The notes under the pieces: model-generated
Database searches by the model: none
Told to the model about the DNA's origin: nothing
The model's input: the letters and a program-made list of their open reading frames with translations, nothing else
In this document: positions 24,899 to 33,431 of the stretch, in pieces
Layout: the number at the start of each line of letters is the position of its first letter
How positions within the stretch are numbered: position 1 is the stretch's first letter
Program-made: the position numbers and the translations under genes
Origin: CAZNLL01 sp964573885
Lineage (GTDB): Bacteria; Desulfobacterota; DSM-4660; Desulfatiglandales; Desulfatiglandaceae
Length of the DNA: 43,128 nt
Assembly: GCA_964573885.1 (NCBI GenBank)
Contig: CAZNLL010000015.1
Location: 1-43,128 of the forward strand
Reading direction: 5' to 3'

Positions 24899-25288
24899 TT
24901 AACTGGCCATTCCGCCCCCGCCCCCGCACACCTGGTCCTCTGCTATGAGGGGCAGCTTTCCGGCGATGAGATCTTCCACCACCGGCCTGATCTCGGGCCG
25001 GGTCCCGTCATAATAGACCTCGATGCCTACCTGCCTGAAACCCATGAGGGGCCGCATGCCGATCCCGCCTACCACCAGGGCCTGCACGTTATGCCCTGCC
25101 AGGAGATTGACCGGGACCATGCATCCTCCCTGGACGTGGCTTTGATTGGCAACGGTATTAACCTCCTTAATCTCCCCGGCCTCTACGTCCACCAGGGTGA
25201 ATACATCGCAGTGGCCGAAATGTCCCGACCTCTGAGCGTCCAATCCGCCCGTCCCTAAAGAGGGAATAGCTATTCTTCCGTCTTTCAT
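24899..25288 (-). CDS. NifX/orange-protein-family protein with C-terminal CGGGGG tail
   Basis: The 129-residue protein is a second member of the NifX/NifB C-terminal family: RIAIPSLGTGGLDAQRSGHF, VVGGIGMRPLMGFRQVGIEV and IAGKLPLIAEDQ. It ends in CGGGGGMAS, a Gly-rich cysteine tail seen in proteins of this family found next to Mrp ATPases. It probably binds a metal or metal-sulfur unit. GGAGGAGG lies upstream of the ATG. It is 51 bp downstream of mrp. Confidence 0.87.
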   Translation of the reverse strand: MKDGRIAIPSLGTGGLDAQRSGHFGHCDVFTLVDVEAGEIKEVNTVANQSHVQGGCMVPVNLLAGHNVQALVVGGIGMRPLMGFRQVGIEVYYDGTRPEIRPVVEDLIAGKLPLIAEDQVCGGGGGMAS

Positions 25289-25339
25289 CCTAAAAATCCT
25301 CCTCCATTAAAAATGCCTTAAAACTATTGTTGCGGCTTA

Positions 25340-26200
25340 TCACGGCCCTTTATTTCCATCCGACCCGATGATCCCCTCCAGGACCTGATCGTAGGCCTTG
25401 TTTATTTCCAGCCCCGACTTTTCCATGAGCTCGTCCAGTTTGCCTTTATCCCCCAGATCCACCATTTCGGCGGCCAAGGGGATCTCCCCGAGAAGAGCGA
25501 TATCCATGGTTGCAGCCGTCCTGGCGCCGCCGCCGCTTCCGAAAATGGAAACCCTTTCTCCACAATGGGGGCAGACAAACCCACTCATATTTTCCACCAA
25601 GCCGATGATTTTCATATCCACCTGACGGCAGAAATTGATGGACTTCCTAACATCCGCCAGGCTGATCTCCTGGGGCATGGTCACGATCAGGGCCTCCGCA
25701 TCCGGTATGGTCTGAGCCACGGTCAGCGGTTCGTCCCCCGTTCCCGGCGGGGAGTCCACAATCATATAATCCAAATCCCCCCACTCGATATCAGAGATAA
25801 ACTGGCGGATAGCTCCGATCTTAAGAGGCCCCCGCCAGATCACAGCCGTATCCTTGTCTCCCAAGACCATCTCCAGGGACACGATCCCCAGATGGTCGGA
25901 AAAGCGATAGGGTCTCACTGCGCCCTCGTCGGGCGACATATCCAGTCCCCCCTGGACATTCATGAGACGGGGGATACTCGGCCCGTGAAGGTCCACATCC
26001 AAAAGGCCGGTCTTATACCCCTTTGCACTCAAAAGAAGGGCCAGGTAACTGGCCACCGTACTCTTCCCTACCCCGCCCTTACCACTCATGACCAAGATCT
26101 TTCTTCCAATCTTGGCCAGGTTGGCCTCGATCATTTTGTCCTGTTCGGCCCTTTCCAGGTCTCCTGGGGTGACATTTTTGTTTTGCTCTGCCTTTTCCAA
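25340..26200 (-). CDS. mrp: Mrp/NBP35-family Fe-S carrier ATPase
   Basis: The 286-residue P-loop ATPase has the deviant Walker A MSGKGGVGKSTVASYLA, Walker B region DYMIVDSPPGTGDEP and the cluster-binding CPHCG motif in ENMSGFVCPHCGERV. Family members (ApbC, Nbp35) bind a [4Fe-4S] cluster at the dimer interface and hand it to apoproteins. The frame opens at a TTG with GAGG upstream; an ATG at codon 23 (26134) is an alternative start. It heads a four-gene minus-strand group with two NifX-family genes and a NifU-like gene, an arrangement reminiscent of the Mrp/orange-protein systems of sulfate reducers. Confidence 0.92.
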   Translation of the reverse strand: MEKAEQNKNVTPGDLERAEQDKMIEANLAKIGRKILVMSGKGGVGKSTVASYLALLLSAKGYKTGLLDVDLHGPSIPRLMNVQGGLDMSPDEGAVRPYRFSDHLGIVSLEMVLGDKDTAVIWRGPLKIGAIRQFISDIEWGDLDYMIVDSPPGTGDEPLTVAQTIPDAEALIVTMPQEISLADVRKSINFCRQVDMKIIGLVENMSGFVCPHCGERVSIFGSGGGARTAATMDIALLGEIPLAAEMVDLGDKGKLDELMEKSGLEINKAYDQVLEGIIGSDGNKGP

Positions 26201-26332
26201 TATCTAACCTCGTGCTTTCTTACCACCTTTGCGTTCATAAATGGCTCTTTTTCACAAATCAAGTATAAACTAAACATGCAAAACCAATTGTCAACTTTTT
26301 GCCGCCCGGGGCTTCGCGCCCTCCCGGGGATT

Positions 26333-26380
26333 AAAAAAAAGGACCCCCCCAAGGCCTTTCACGCCTCTTGGGGAGGCCCC
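26333..26380 (-). terminator. Intrinsic terminator of the CODH/ACS cluster
   Basis: Read on the minus strand, an imperfect GC-rich hairpin (CCTCCCCAAG paired with CTTGGGGGGG, plus extra pairing around AGGC/GCC) is followed by eight T residues. It lies 40 bp downstream of acsE and 130 bp before mrp, separating the CODH/ACS genes from the Mrp/NifX/NifU group. Confidence 0.8.
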
Positions 26381-26419
26381 CTCATGGGATGAACACGCGT
26401 CCTTTGGGGCGTACCCCTC

Positions 26420-27322
26420 TTATAGCTCCAGCCAGGAATCCGAATACAGGGAGTGTCCCAGAATCACCTTGGCCGTCTTCACATAGTCGGCCATTTTCCA
26501 GGGTCCATTCGGCGCGTCCGGAAGGGAGGCCATATCCACCTCCTCGCTGTCCATGACCTTGTACACCAGTTCCACAATATCCGGCCTCTCACCCCTGGCG
26601 ATAGAGACCAATTCCTTATCATAGGCGTCGGCGATACAAGAATACATCCCCTTTCGCTCCAGCATAATCATATAGGCCTGGTTGAGAATGGGGCGAAGAT
26701 TATCCGGGGGGCCATTGGACACATTGGAGAGCCCGCAGGTGGATTTCGCACCGGGGGCGATATCCTGAAGCATCTCCTGAAAAGCCAACAGGCTCATGAG
26801 CTGGGGCTGCTGGATGTTGACCGGGGTCACGATCCCGTCTACAAAGATGTCTTCATTGGGCACGCCGGCCTCGTTGGCCGCATAGATCAATTCCACCGCA
26901 AGGGCCGCCCTTTCATTCTCATCCCTGGGAAGCCCTTCAGGACCCCACATGAGGGCGATCATGTTCGCCTTGTACTTGACCGCCAGGGGGATCATGTTTT
27001 CATACCGTTCCGGCCGGCACATGATGGAGTTTATAATGGCCTTGCCCTGGTGCACGGCCAGCCCCGCTTCCATGGCCTCTATGTTGGAGGTGTCCAGGCA
27101 GAGAGGCGGCGTATCCCCGATGGCTTCCTGCACGCTTTTTACCACAAACTCGATCAACTCCGGGCCCCCTTTTCTGGCGGGACCCAGATTGATATCGATC
27201 CAGTCCATGCCCAGCTCTTTTTGCCGTTTGGCTTCCTCCACAATGGGACCGGGATCCTTTTCCTTAAAGGCCTTTCCGATCACCCGGTTGATGACATTCA
27301 AATTCTCTCCGATCAATAGCAT
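26420..27322 (-). CDS. acsE: Methyltetrahydrofolate:corrinoid/iron-sulfur protein methyltransferase
   Basis: AcsE moves the methyl group from methyltetrahydrofolate to the cobalt of the corrinoid/iron-sulfur protein (AcsC/CdhD). The 300-residue protein is a pterin-binding TIM barrel: MLLIGENLNVINR, DWIDINLGPARKGG, LCLDTSNIEAMEAGL, IINSI and GLSNVSNG. It is about 40 residues longer than my recollection of Moorella AcsE (262); the extra part is C-terminal, beyond the barrel (after ~265, PNGPWKMADYVKTAKVILG). An AAGGGAGTG site precedes the ATG. It is the last gene of the CODH/ACS group. Confidence 0.92.
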   Translation of the reverse strand: MLLIGENLNVINRVIGKAFKEKDPGPIVEEAKRQKELGMDWIDINLGPARKGGPELIEFVVKSVQEAIGDTPPLCLDTSNIEAMEAGLAVHQGKAIINSIMCRPERYENMIPLAVKYKANMIALMWGPEGLPRDENERAALAVELIYAANEAGVPNEDIFVDGIVTPVNIQQPQLMSLLAFQEMLQDIAPGAKSTCGLSNVSNGPPDNLRPILNQAYMIMLERKGMYSCIADAYDKELVSIARGERPDIVELVYKVMDSEEVDMASLPDAPNGPWKMADYVKTAKVILGHSLYSDSWLEL

Positions 27323-27441
27323 GGGTTCACTCCCTTTTCGGTTAAATCGGTTTACTCCCAGACTGATTGAATATCGCGCCCCCCAAGCCTAAAAATCAGA
27401 CTCAGGGGACGAATAACACCCTAATCCCGGGCCTTCGATTC

Positions 27442-27461
27442 GTAGATACCGGCGTATCTAC
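27442..27461 (-). other. Perfect 8-bp hairpin after acsC
   Basis: GTAGATAC-CGGC-GTATCTAC, an 8-bp perfect stem with a tetraloop, lies 10 bp downstream of the acsC stop codon in the 149-bp gap before acsE. No T-run follows on the minus strand, so it is more likely an mRNA-stabilising or processing structure than a terminator. Confidence 0.45.
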
Positions 27462-27471
27462 TCACTCAGGA

Positions 27472-28821
27472 CTACGCGTAGCCCTGATCCTTCAAATATT
27501 TGGGGATCAAAGAGGCATCTCTGGGCCCGATCAGGATCTCCCAGTCGGGAAGCTCTTCTTCCATCTCCCCGCTGATGGCCGCGGCGTAACCCGGGATAAT
27601 GATCTTCTTCTCGGCAACCTTATCCGCAATACCGCTCTTCTTGACAAAATCGCCCACCAGGTCCCCGGAGAATTTGCCGGCCGCCCAGGCCGTCATTACG
27701 GAAAGACCCTCTGTATCCATGATGAGGAGCCAACTGGGCACCCGGCTGGCCTCCACCTCCCCGCTCACAATAAAGTAAGTGAGTGAGAAATTGGTGGTCA
27801 CCAGGATGGGGGACTTCTCCGTGGGGCCCCCGATCTCGTATATACCCTGGGTGACCGTCATGGGCCGTTGCGGGTCTGTAAAGAGGTTCAGCCTCTCCAG
27901 CAGCAACGGGAACAGGCTCTCGCCCTGGAAATCAGAGAGCACCACAATGCCCGCATACTTGGCCACCAGCATGGCCCCGATTACCGTCTCCATATCCAGG
28001 TTATCGGCCATTTCGCAGGGGAAGGTAATGGTGGGAAAGCCCAGAGACCTGTTCCCAGCCTTCAGAGCGGCCCTTCGAATCAGCACCTGGTCTTCAAAGA
28101 CCTGCTTTAATTCCCTTGAGCCTGGATCCAGCACCAGGTCCTTGAGACCCATGCCTGTAAGCTTGTCCGTGAGACCCATGAGGTCTTCAATGTTATCCGC
28201 CTTCAGGGTCAGGGGCACTTCTTTCTCTTTGGCCAGGTTGCCCATTTCCTCCGCATTATCCGCGGTGGCCGCATAAAGGAGCGGTTTTTTGAAGGCGCAC
28301 GCCTCCAGGCCCTGCTCCAGGACGTCTGTCTTATCACTCATCAAAATGAGGTTGAACTCACTTCCCTCTGCAATCTTTTTGGCCGCCGCGCCAAAGGCAC
28401 CGCCGTCCCCGTTCACGTCCTTCAGGGCCACGAGCTCCGGCCTCAGATTAAGACCCACCCGCTCGAATTGAAGGGCATTCCACTCCTTCAACTTCTTATC
28501 CAGGGCGCCGGGGTCCGTATCAGAGGTGATCAGCGCGGCCACACCCGTGGGGTTGTAAAAGGTCTTTTCGTGCCTGAACATGACCGTTTCACCACCCACG
28601 CTCAAGGCCCTGGTGCCGGCCCCGATGCGCACCGGTCTGATGGGCGGGGCCGAGGCCTCCGCAAGCTGTTCCCGGGCCTCGTCAGACACATACGGGCAGG
28701 CGTCCAGTTCCGCCTTTCCAGAGGCCAAGTTCATGGCAAAGGCCAGACAGGTGGGGACGCCGCACTCACCGCAATTGGTCTTTGGCAACAGTTTAAAGAT
28801 CTGAATTCCAGTCAATCCCAT
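27472..28821 (-). CDS. acsC: Corrinoid/iron-sulfur protein large subunit
   Basis: This is the 449-residue gamma subunit (AcsC/CdhE) of the methyl-carrying corrinoid protein. The N-terminal [4Fe-4S] domain has Cys17, Cys20, Cys25 and Cys42 (TNCGECGVPTCLAFA ... LDACP), followed by a TIM barrel (about 90-320) and a C-terminal cobalamin-binding domain (SYFIVSGEVEASRVPSWLLI onwards). It takes a methyl group from AcsE and gives it to AcsB. An AGGAGAG site lies before the ATG. It sits between acsB and acsE. Confidence 0.94.
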   Translation of the reverse strand: MGLTGIQIFKLLPKTNCGECGVPTCLAFAMNLASGKAELDACPYVSDEAREQLAEASAPPIRPVRIGAGTRALSVGGETVMFRHEKTFYNPTGVAALITSDTDPGALDKKLKEWNALQFERVGLNLRPELVALKDVNGDGGAFGAAAKKIAEGSEFNLILMSDKTDVLEQGLEACAFKKPLLYAATADNAEEMGNLAKEKEVPLTLKADNIEDLMGLTDKLTGMGLKDLVLDPGSRELKQVFEDQVLIRRAALKAGNRSLGFPTITFPCEMADNLDMETVIGAMLVAKYAGIVVLSDFQGESLFPLLLERLNLFTDPQRPMTVTQGIYEIGGPTEKSPILVTTNFSLTYFIVSGEVEASRVPSWLLIMDTEGLSVMTAWAAGKFSGDLVGDFVKKSGIADKVAEKKIIIPGYAAAISGEMEEELPDWEILIGPRDASLIPKYLKDQGYA

Positions 28822-28908
28822 AATTCTCTCCTAGTCACGATGGGGAAGGCCCCCCCCGGGCCCGGCCCGGGAGGAAACCCACCACGGTTTCTACTTCCGC
28901 TTCCGCTC

Positions 28909-31125
28909 TTAGCCCACAATGGCATCCATTTTCAAGGCCGGATGATCCTTTTCCTCCAGAAAAGGCCGAATTTCCTCTTCCGTGATACCAACCGTCTCAT
29001 CCGCAATCCGATCGATCAGGTCGGGGCAACCCAGTTCCTCACCTCTCTTGAGCAGCCGGTCCCGAATTTCTTCTTTGAGGATCTTGGGCATCCACACCAT
29101 ACGGAGGAGCCCTCCGTCACCGGTGATGAACTTCCCCTGGGTGATATTGTACTTGGAGTGGCCCACAAAGCCCGGTGAAGACTGCCCGCCGCCCATGACA
29201 CCGGCGAGGGTGGTAAACTTCATGCCCGAAGGGGTTTCTCCTGTGTACTCCCGGTTCACGGTCATCACACCGTTCAGGCCCGGCAGAACGGCACAGATGC
29301 ACTCGCAGCAGCCGCACGTGGTCATGGGATCAACCACGACGCTGTAAAAGTTATAATGGTCGATGGCCTGTCTCGAGGCCTTGTAAACAAAGTCGTTTAC
29401 GCCCTTCCACTGACCCAGCACGGGATCCAGGCACTCCCCCACCTCTACGGGCTGGTTGGGGCCCGTGGGATTGATCTGAAAGGAGGCCTTACAGTCCATC
29501 CAGTTGTAGGCCCCGCAGAGGCCCGTCCTCTCAGGGCTGACCACACACACATGGTTGGGTGCGAAGGACTGACAAAGGGTACAGGAGTAAAAGATGTCCA
29601 CGTCTTCATCCGTCATGGTCTCAACGCGCTCATCCCGCCTCTTGTATTCGCCCCGAGCCCTCTTGGTGAGGGCTTTCACATCCTCGTCCTTGGTGTAAAG
29701 GGTTACCTGAATCTTGTCCAAGATACTGCCGAAGTCCTGATGCAGTTTTGCATGGAGGATGGTGCCGATATCTTTGAGGGTAAAACCCTTTTCCACCGCA
29801 GGTTCACCCACGCGGATCCAGGAAATGTCCCTTTGTCCAATATGCATGATGCCTTGGGCATAGTTGATGAGGTGATGGATCTGCCGCTCCAGGATGGGCT
29901 CAAAATCTTCCTGCATCTCCCGGCCGGCGACCTGGACATAGATGCCCAGGGGCAGGCGGTCGCCTTTCTTGGTATCCCCTACATCGGGGCCTTCCACGAT
30001 CACCTTGCCGTCCTCGATCTCGTTCATCTCCGCCATCTTGCAGAGCTCGGTGCACTGGGTCTTGCCTCCGCCCATTTCCAGATATAGATCGTCCTTTCTC
30101 ACCCGTTCCCCCTCAAAGGCCGGGCCATAGGCGAGAGGAATGTCTATTTCAGTGATGCTTACCTTGAGGCCGCGGATCTCAATGGACCTGGAAGGCATCT
30201 CGTCGTGTACCACGTTGGCCACCACGTGCTCATAGGTACATACCCCGGTGGGAAGGATTTCGGGGATGTCCGTGTCCGCGATGGTGGGGAAGCCCCAGTT
30301 CACGGCGCCGGCCGCGTTGGCGGCCCATTCCGCGTTGACCTCACCCAGGGCGTTGACAAAGGCGAAGATCCTGTTTTTCTGATATTGAAGCATCTTCTTG
30401 TAATCGCCGGGCTGTATGCCGCCGAAAGACATGCCGGCGCGGTTGGCGAAACCCAGGGCGAAGACGGCCGCCGAGATGTCCGGGCCAAAGGGAACCAGCC
30501 GGGTATTCCATCCGATCTGCACCTTTTCTTCCAGGAGCTGCTCTGCAAAGGTGGTCCCACCCTGGTTGGCCGCCATAAACACGTAGATGGTCTTAAGCTG
30601 ATACTCCTCGGCCATCTTTTTGGCCGTGGCCGGATCAGGCGCCGCACCCACAATGGCCGCGAATCCGGGGGCCGTGCCGTCCACGAACTCCACCCCCCGC
30701 TTTCTCATAATGGCGTCATCCGCCGCTCCCAGCCAGATCTTGCCGTTTTCCACGTCAGGGTCCTCAACACAGGGCTGGTAAAAGTCGGGATCCTCTACGT
30801 AGCGGATGGCCTCGGCGATCTCCTCGGCAAAGAGGGCCGCCATGCCGGCGTCCAGTAAGGGTCCCAGGTAAGGGACGTGGACGTCCTTCTTCACATGGGG
30901 CGGCAGGAGTTTTCGTGCAAAGTCAAGGGGTTTTTTGGCCGAGTCCAGATCCGTCACCTTGATCCCGGTCAAGGAGTAAATAATCGGTAAGAAATAGGCC
31001 GTATTCGGGAATTCCACTTTCTGGCTTCCACCATAAGTTTCCAGGGCCCTTTTATATTTCCCTTCCGTCTTGGAGACTATGTTGTAGGCGCCCTGGATCG
31101 CTGCAAATGCTACCAGTTTTGACAT
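28909..31125 (-). CDS. acsB: Acetyl-CoA synthase (CODH/ACS beta subunit)
   Basis: This 738-residue enzyme assembles acetyl-CoA from CO, a methyl group and CoA on its Ni-Ni-[4Fe-4S] A-cluster. The A-cluster ligands are present: FYSCTLCQSFAPNHVCVVSP with a further cysteine in RTGLCGAYN (residues ~510-533), and the distal-nickel CGC in TTCGCCECICAV (~602). It has the full bacterial length (Moorella enzyme ~729), including the N-terminal domain that contacts CO dehydrogenase and is absent from archaeal CdhC. GGGAGG lies 9-10 nt before the ATG. It is 86 bp downstream of cooS. Confidence 0.96.
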   Translation of the reverse strand: MSKLVAFAAIQGAYNIVSKTEGKYKRALETYGGSQKVEFPNTAYFLPIIYSLTGIKVTDLDSAKKPLDFARKLLPPHVKKDVHVPYLGPLLDAGMAALFAEEIAEAIRYVEDPDFYQPCVEDPDVENGKIWLGAADDAIMRKRGVEFVDGTAPGFAAIVGAAPDPATAKKMAEEYQLKTIYVFMAANQGGTTFAEQLLEEKVQIGWNTRLVPFGPDISAAVFALGFANRAGMSFGGIQPGDYKKMLQYQKNRIFAFVNALGEVNAEWAANAAGAVNWGFPTIADTDIPEILPTGVCTYEHVVANVVHDEMPSRSIEIRGLKVSITEIDIPLAYGPAFEGERVRKDDLYLEMGGGKTQCTELCKMAEMNEIEDGKVIVEGPDVGDTKKGDRLPLGIYVQVAGREMQEDFEPILERQIHHLINYAQGIMHIGQRDISWIRVGEPAVEKGFTLKDIGTILHAKLHQDFGSILDKIQVTLYTKDEDVKALTKRARGEYKRRDERVETMTDEDVDIFYSCTLCQSFAPNHVCVVSPERTGLCGAYNWMDCKASFQINPTGPNQPVEVGECLDPVLGQWKGVNDFVYKASRQAIDHYNFYSVVVDPMTTCGCCECICAVLPGLNGVMTVNREYTGETPSGMKFTTLAGVMGGGQSSPGFVGHSKYNITQGKFITGDGGLLRMVWMPKILKEEIRDRLLKRGEELGCPDLIDRIADETVGITEEEIRPFLEEKDHPALKMDAIVG

Positions 31126-31170
31126 GCTCTGTTTCCTCCCTTCTTAAGAGGTTTTTCCTTTTCAGTGTTC

Positions 31171-31203
31171 AGTCCCCGGGGCGTTGGCCCCGGGGACTTT
31201 TTT
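31171..31203 (+). terminator. Terminator-like hairpin facing against the cluster, between cooS and acsB
   Basis: An 11-bp perfect stem, AGTCCCCGGGG (31171-31181) with CCCCGGGGACT (31188-31198), has a 6-nt loop and runs into six T residues on the plus strand. As an intrinsic terminator it would stop transcription antisense to the cluster. On the cooS-acsB mRNA (minus strand) the same stem has no U-run and would act as a stabilising or processing structure. Confidence 0.6.
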
Positions 31204-31211
31204 AACATTTC

Positions 31212-33257
31212 TTAGGCCGCTTCCATCTCTCTGCGGTCCGACATATCCATGAGCACCCTCTCGCGGGCCTTATCAATGCCCAGGGCCTTCCGCTTCTTAT
31301 CGATATGAGCGATCATCTTCTGGGCGTGTTTGATGGGATCCGCCTCCAAGTCCCACATACCCCCGTAGATGTCTTCCAGCTCGTTATAGAGATAGTTTTC
31401 AAAGACCGGCGATCCGCTCACCGGCAGAGTCACGCCGAAGACCGTGTAAACACCGGCGGTGACAAAGTAGTGACCGATGCTTATGGCCTTTTCACTCATC
31501 CACTCGGGCGCGGACCCGGCCGCGGGCAGGTCACTGATGTCATTGCCCAGGCCCCCGGCCTTGACCACTTCTGTGGCCGCCATGAGGATCCGGCTGTTAT
31601 CCACGCACGAGCCCATGTGGAGCACCGGCGGGATTCCCACAGTCTCGCAGACCTCCGCGAGACCGGGACCGCAAAAGACCTTGGCCGATTCCGGTGTGAG
31701 GAGCCCGGCCTTGGCGCAGGCGATGGCGTTACATCCCGTGGTCAACACAATCACATCATGCTTGATCAATTCCTTGACGACGGCGATATGCCCCGCATCC
31801 AGCGAGGTTCGGGCGTTGTTTCACCCAACCACGCCGCCGATACCTCGTATGCGGCCGTTGATGATGTTGTCATTGAGGGGGACATAGGATCCACGGAAAG
31901 TTCCGCCCAGATGATAGTTAATGGCCTCGTAACTGAATCCGCAAATCAACTCCTGCCTCTGATCGGGGATCATGACCTCTTTTTCCCGTTTGGGAAAATT
32001 CTCGATGGCCGTCCGGACAATCTTCTTGGCGTCTTCAAAGGCGGTGTGTTCGTCGAATTCAATATGGATGGTGTCCCCGGATGCGATCCTGGCCCTGGGG
32101 TTGGTGGTGATCACTTTGGTATGAAAACACTGGGCCACGTTGGCGATATTCTCCATGATACACTGCACATCCACCACCATGGCGTCCACGGCCCCGGTGA
32201 TGATGGCCAGTTCCTGCTGCAGGAAGTTGCCGCAAAGGGGCACGCCGTGCCGCATCAGGATCTCGTTGGCCGTGCAACAGATCCCGCTGAGCTGGATGCC
32301 CTTGGCCCCTTTCTCCTTGGCCAGGTCCACCATCTCAGGGAGCTCGGCCGCCTGAACAATCATCTCACTCAAGAGCGGCTCATGACCGTGGATGACCAAA
32401 TTCACATGGTCTTCTTTGAGGGTTCCCAAATTGGCACTGCTTTTCAGGGGATACGGGCACCCAAAGAGCACGTCCTGCAGATCCGTGGCGATCATGGACC
32501 CGCCCCAGCCGTCACCAATGGCGGCCCGGCTGGACTGGAGGATCAGGTTTTCGTAATGCTGGTCCACCCCGATGTGGGTACGGTGCATAATCTCCACGAT
32601 CTCCCGGTCAATACCCCGGGGCAGGACCCCCAGCTTCTTCCACAACTCGAATCGGGCCTCAGGCGCCCGCTTGGCGGTACATACCACGCCGTTCTGCTGG
32701 CCCCACTGGGCCAGGGCCTTTTCTCCCACTTCCACGGCGATCTCGTCTATGTCCCGGTCAAGGACCTCGCCGTCCTCTCCTTCCACGGTAATGTCTACAC
32801 CGAAATCAGGGGCGATCTCCAGGAGCTTTTTGGTGTCCTTTATACGATAGTCATCTGTTTCTTTTCTGGCTGCGGCCAGGAAGGTCTCCGCCACACCTCT
32901 GCCGTGATCGGAATGGGCTGCCGCGCCGCCGGCCACCATGCGCGCAAAATTCCTGGCCGCGATGGTGTGGGCCGTGGCCCCGCACAGGCCCTTTCTTGTG
33001 TCCTCCCCCTCAATACCGCCTTTGGGCAGAGGGAGCCTGCAAGGCCCCTGGGAGCAGTTCTTACAGCATGTCCCCTGGGCGCCGATATTACAAGGCTTCA
33101 TGGTCTGGGCCCGGTCAAAAATGGTCTCTATCTCCATCTCCCGGGACCTGACGATCATCTCCTGGCTTGCCACATCCAGGGCCAGATCCGCCGGGTTCGG
33201 GGCCGCCTTCTCCTTCTTTTTTGCGACAACCTTTTTTTTGACTTCTTCTGTTGCCAT
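31212..33257 (-). CDS. cooS: CO dehydrogenase catalytic subunit, predicted selenoprotein (in-frame TGA)
   Basis: The Ni-Fe CO dehydrogenase (AcsA/CooS) makes CO from CO2 for AcsB. The frame is continuous for 681 residues if the TGA at 31821-31823 (codon 479) is read through. Before it come the B/D-cluster cysteines (CNIGAQGTCCKNCSQGPC, ~56-73), HGHEP (His292), GICCTANE (Cys328) and VDVQCIME (Cys366). After it come TTGCNAIACAK (Cys509) and MGSCVDNSR (Cys551). Codon 479 occupies the ligand in GVVG-C-NNAR; spacing 366-479 (113) and 479-509 (30) equals 333-446 and 446-476 of Carboxydothermus CODH-II as I recall them. A SECIS-like hairpin follows. I predict selenocysteine; a nonsense mutation or sequencing error (TGC to TGA) is the alternative. 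GAGGAGG precedes the ATG. Confidence 0.88.
31791..31823 (-). promoter_or_regulatory. Selenocysteine UGA codon and SECIS-like hairpin in cooS
   Basis: Downstream of the UGA (31823-31821) the mRNA folds a 6-bp stem, CCUCGC (31807-31802) with GCGGGG (31796-31791), one U-G pair, closing the pentaloop UGGAU. Bacterial SECIS elements have a small apical stem-loop about 16-37 nt after the UGA, with a conserved G in the first two loop positions. Here the loop begins at nt 20 and its second base is G. The geometry fits, but a short GC-rich stem can also occur by chance in this coding sequence. Confidence 0.6.
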
Positions 33258-33378
33258 TATTGAGGTTCCTCCTCTCTTCGTGGGTTAGAAATTCTCTAAA
33301 AACCTATGGGCACCTGTTATGCCCAACGCATCTAAGGATCAACTGCACACGGTTTACCCGGGGGCCAGGGCCACCAGG

Positions 33379-33409
33379 AAAAAGGGGGGTGAGGCTTCTA
33401 TTGCCCCAC
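33379..33409 (-). terminator. Hairpin with T-run between cdhD and cooS
   Basis: On the minus strand GTGGGGC (33409-33403) pairs with GCCTCAC (33395-33389) around a 7-nt loop (one G-U pair), followed by a run of C and then five T residues (33383-33379). It lies 22 bp after the cdhD stop. It could be a partial terminator that lowers cooS expression relative to cdhD, or an mRNA-end structure. The C-rich spacer before the T-run makes it weak. Confidence 0.4.
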
Positions 33410-33431
33410 ATTGAACCGCCTTTCCCGGGCC

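Noticed and set aside
31212..31769. The 3' part of cooS as a separate small gene starting at the ATG at 31769
   Set aside because: It begins in the middle of the conserved catalytic domain with no ribosome site, and the 17 codons between the TGA and this ATG are conserved CooS sequence in the same frame.
31305..33263. Long plus-strand open frame opposite cooS
   Set aside because: It is antisense to a clearly conserved gene and its translation is His/Gly/Asp-rich without recognisable domains; such frames arise from codon bias in GC-rich genes.
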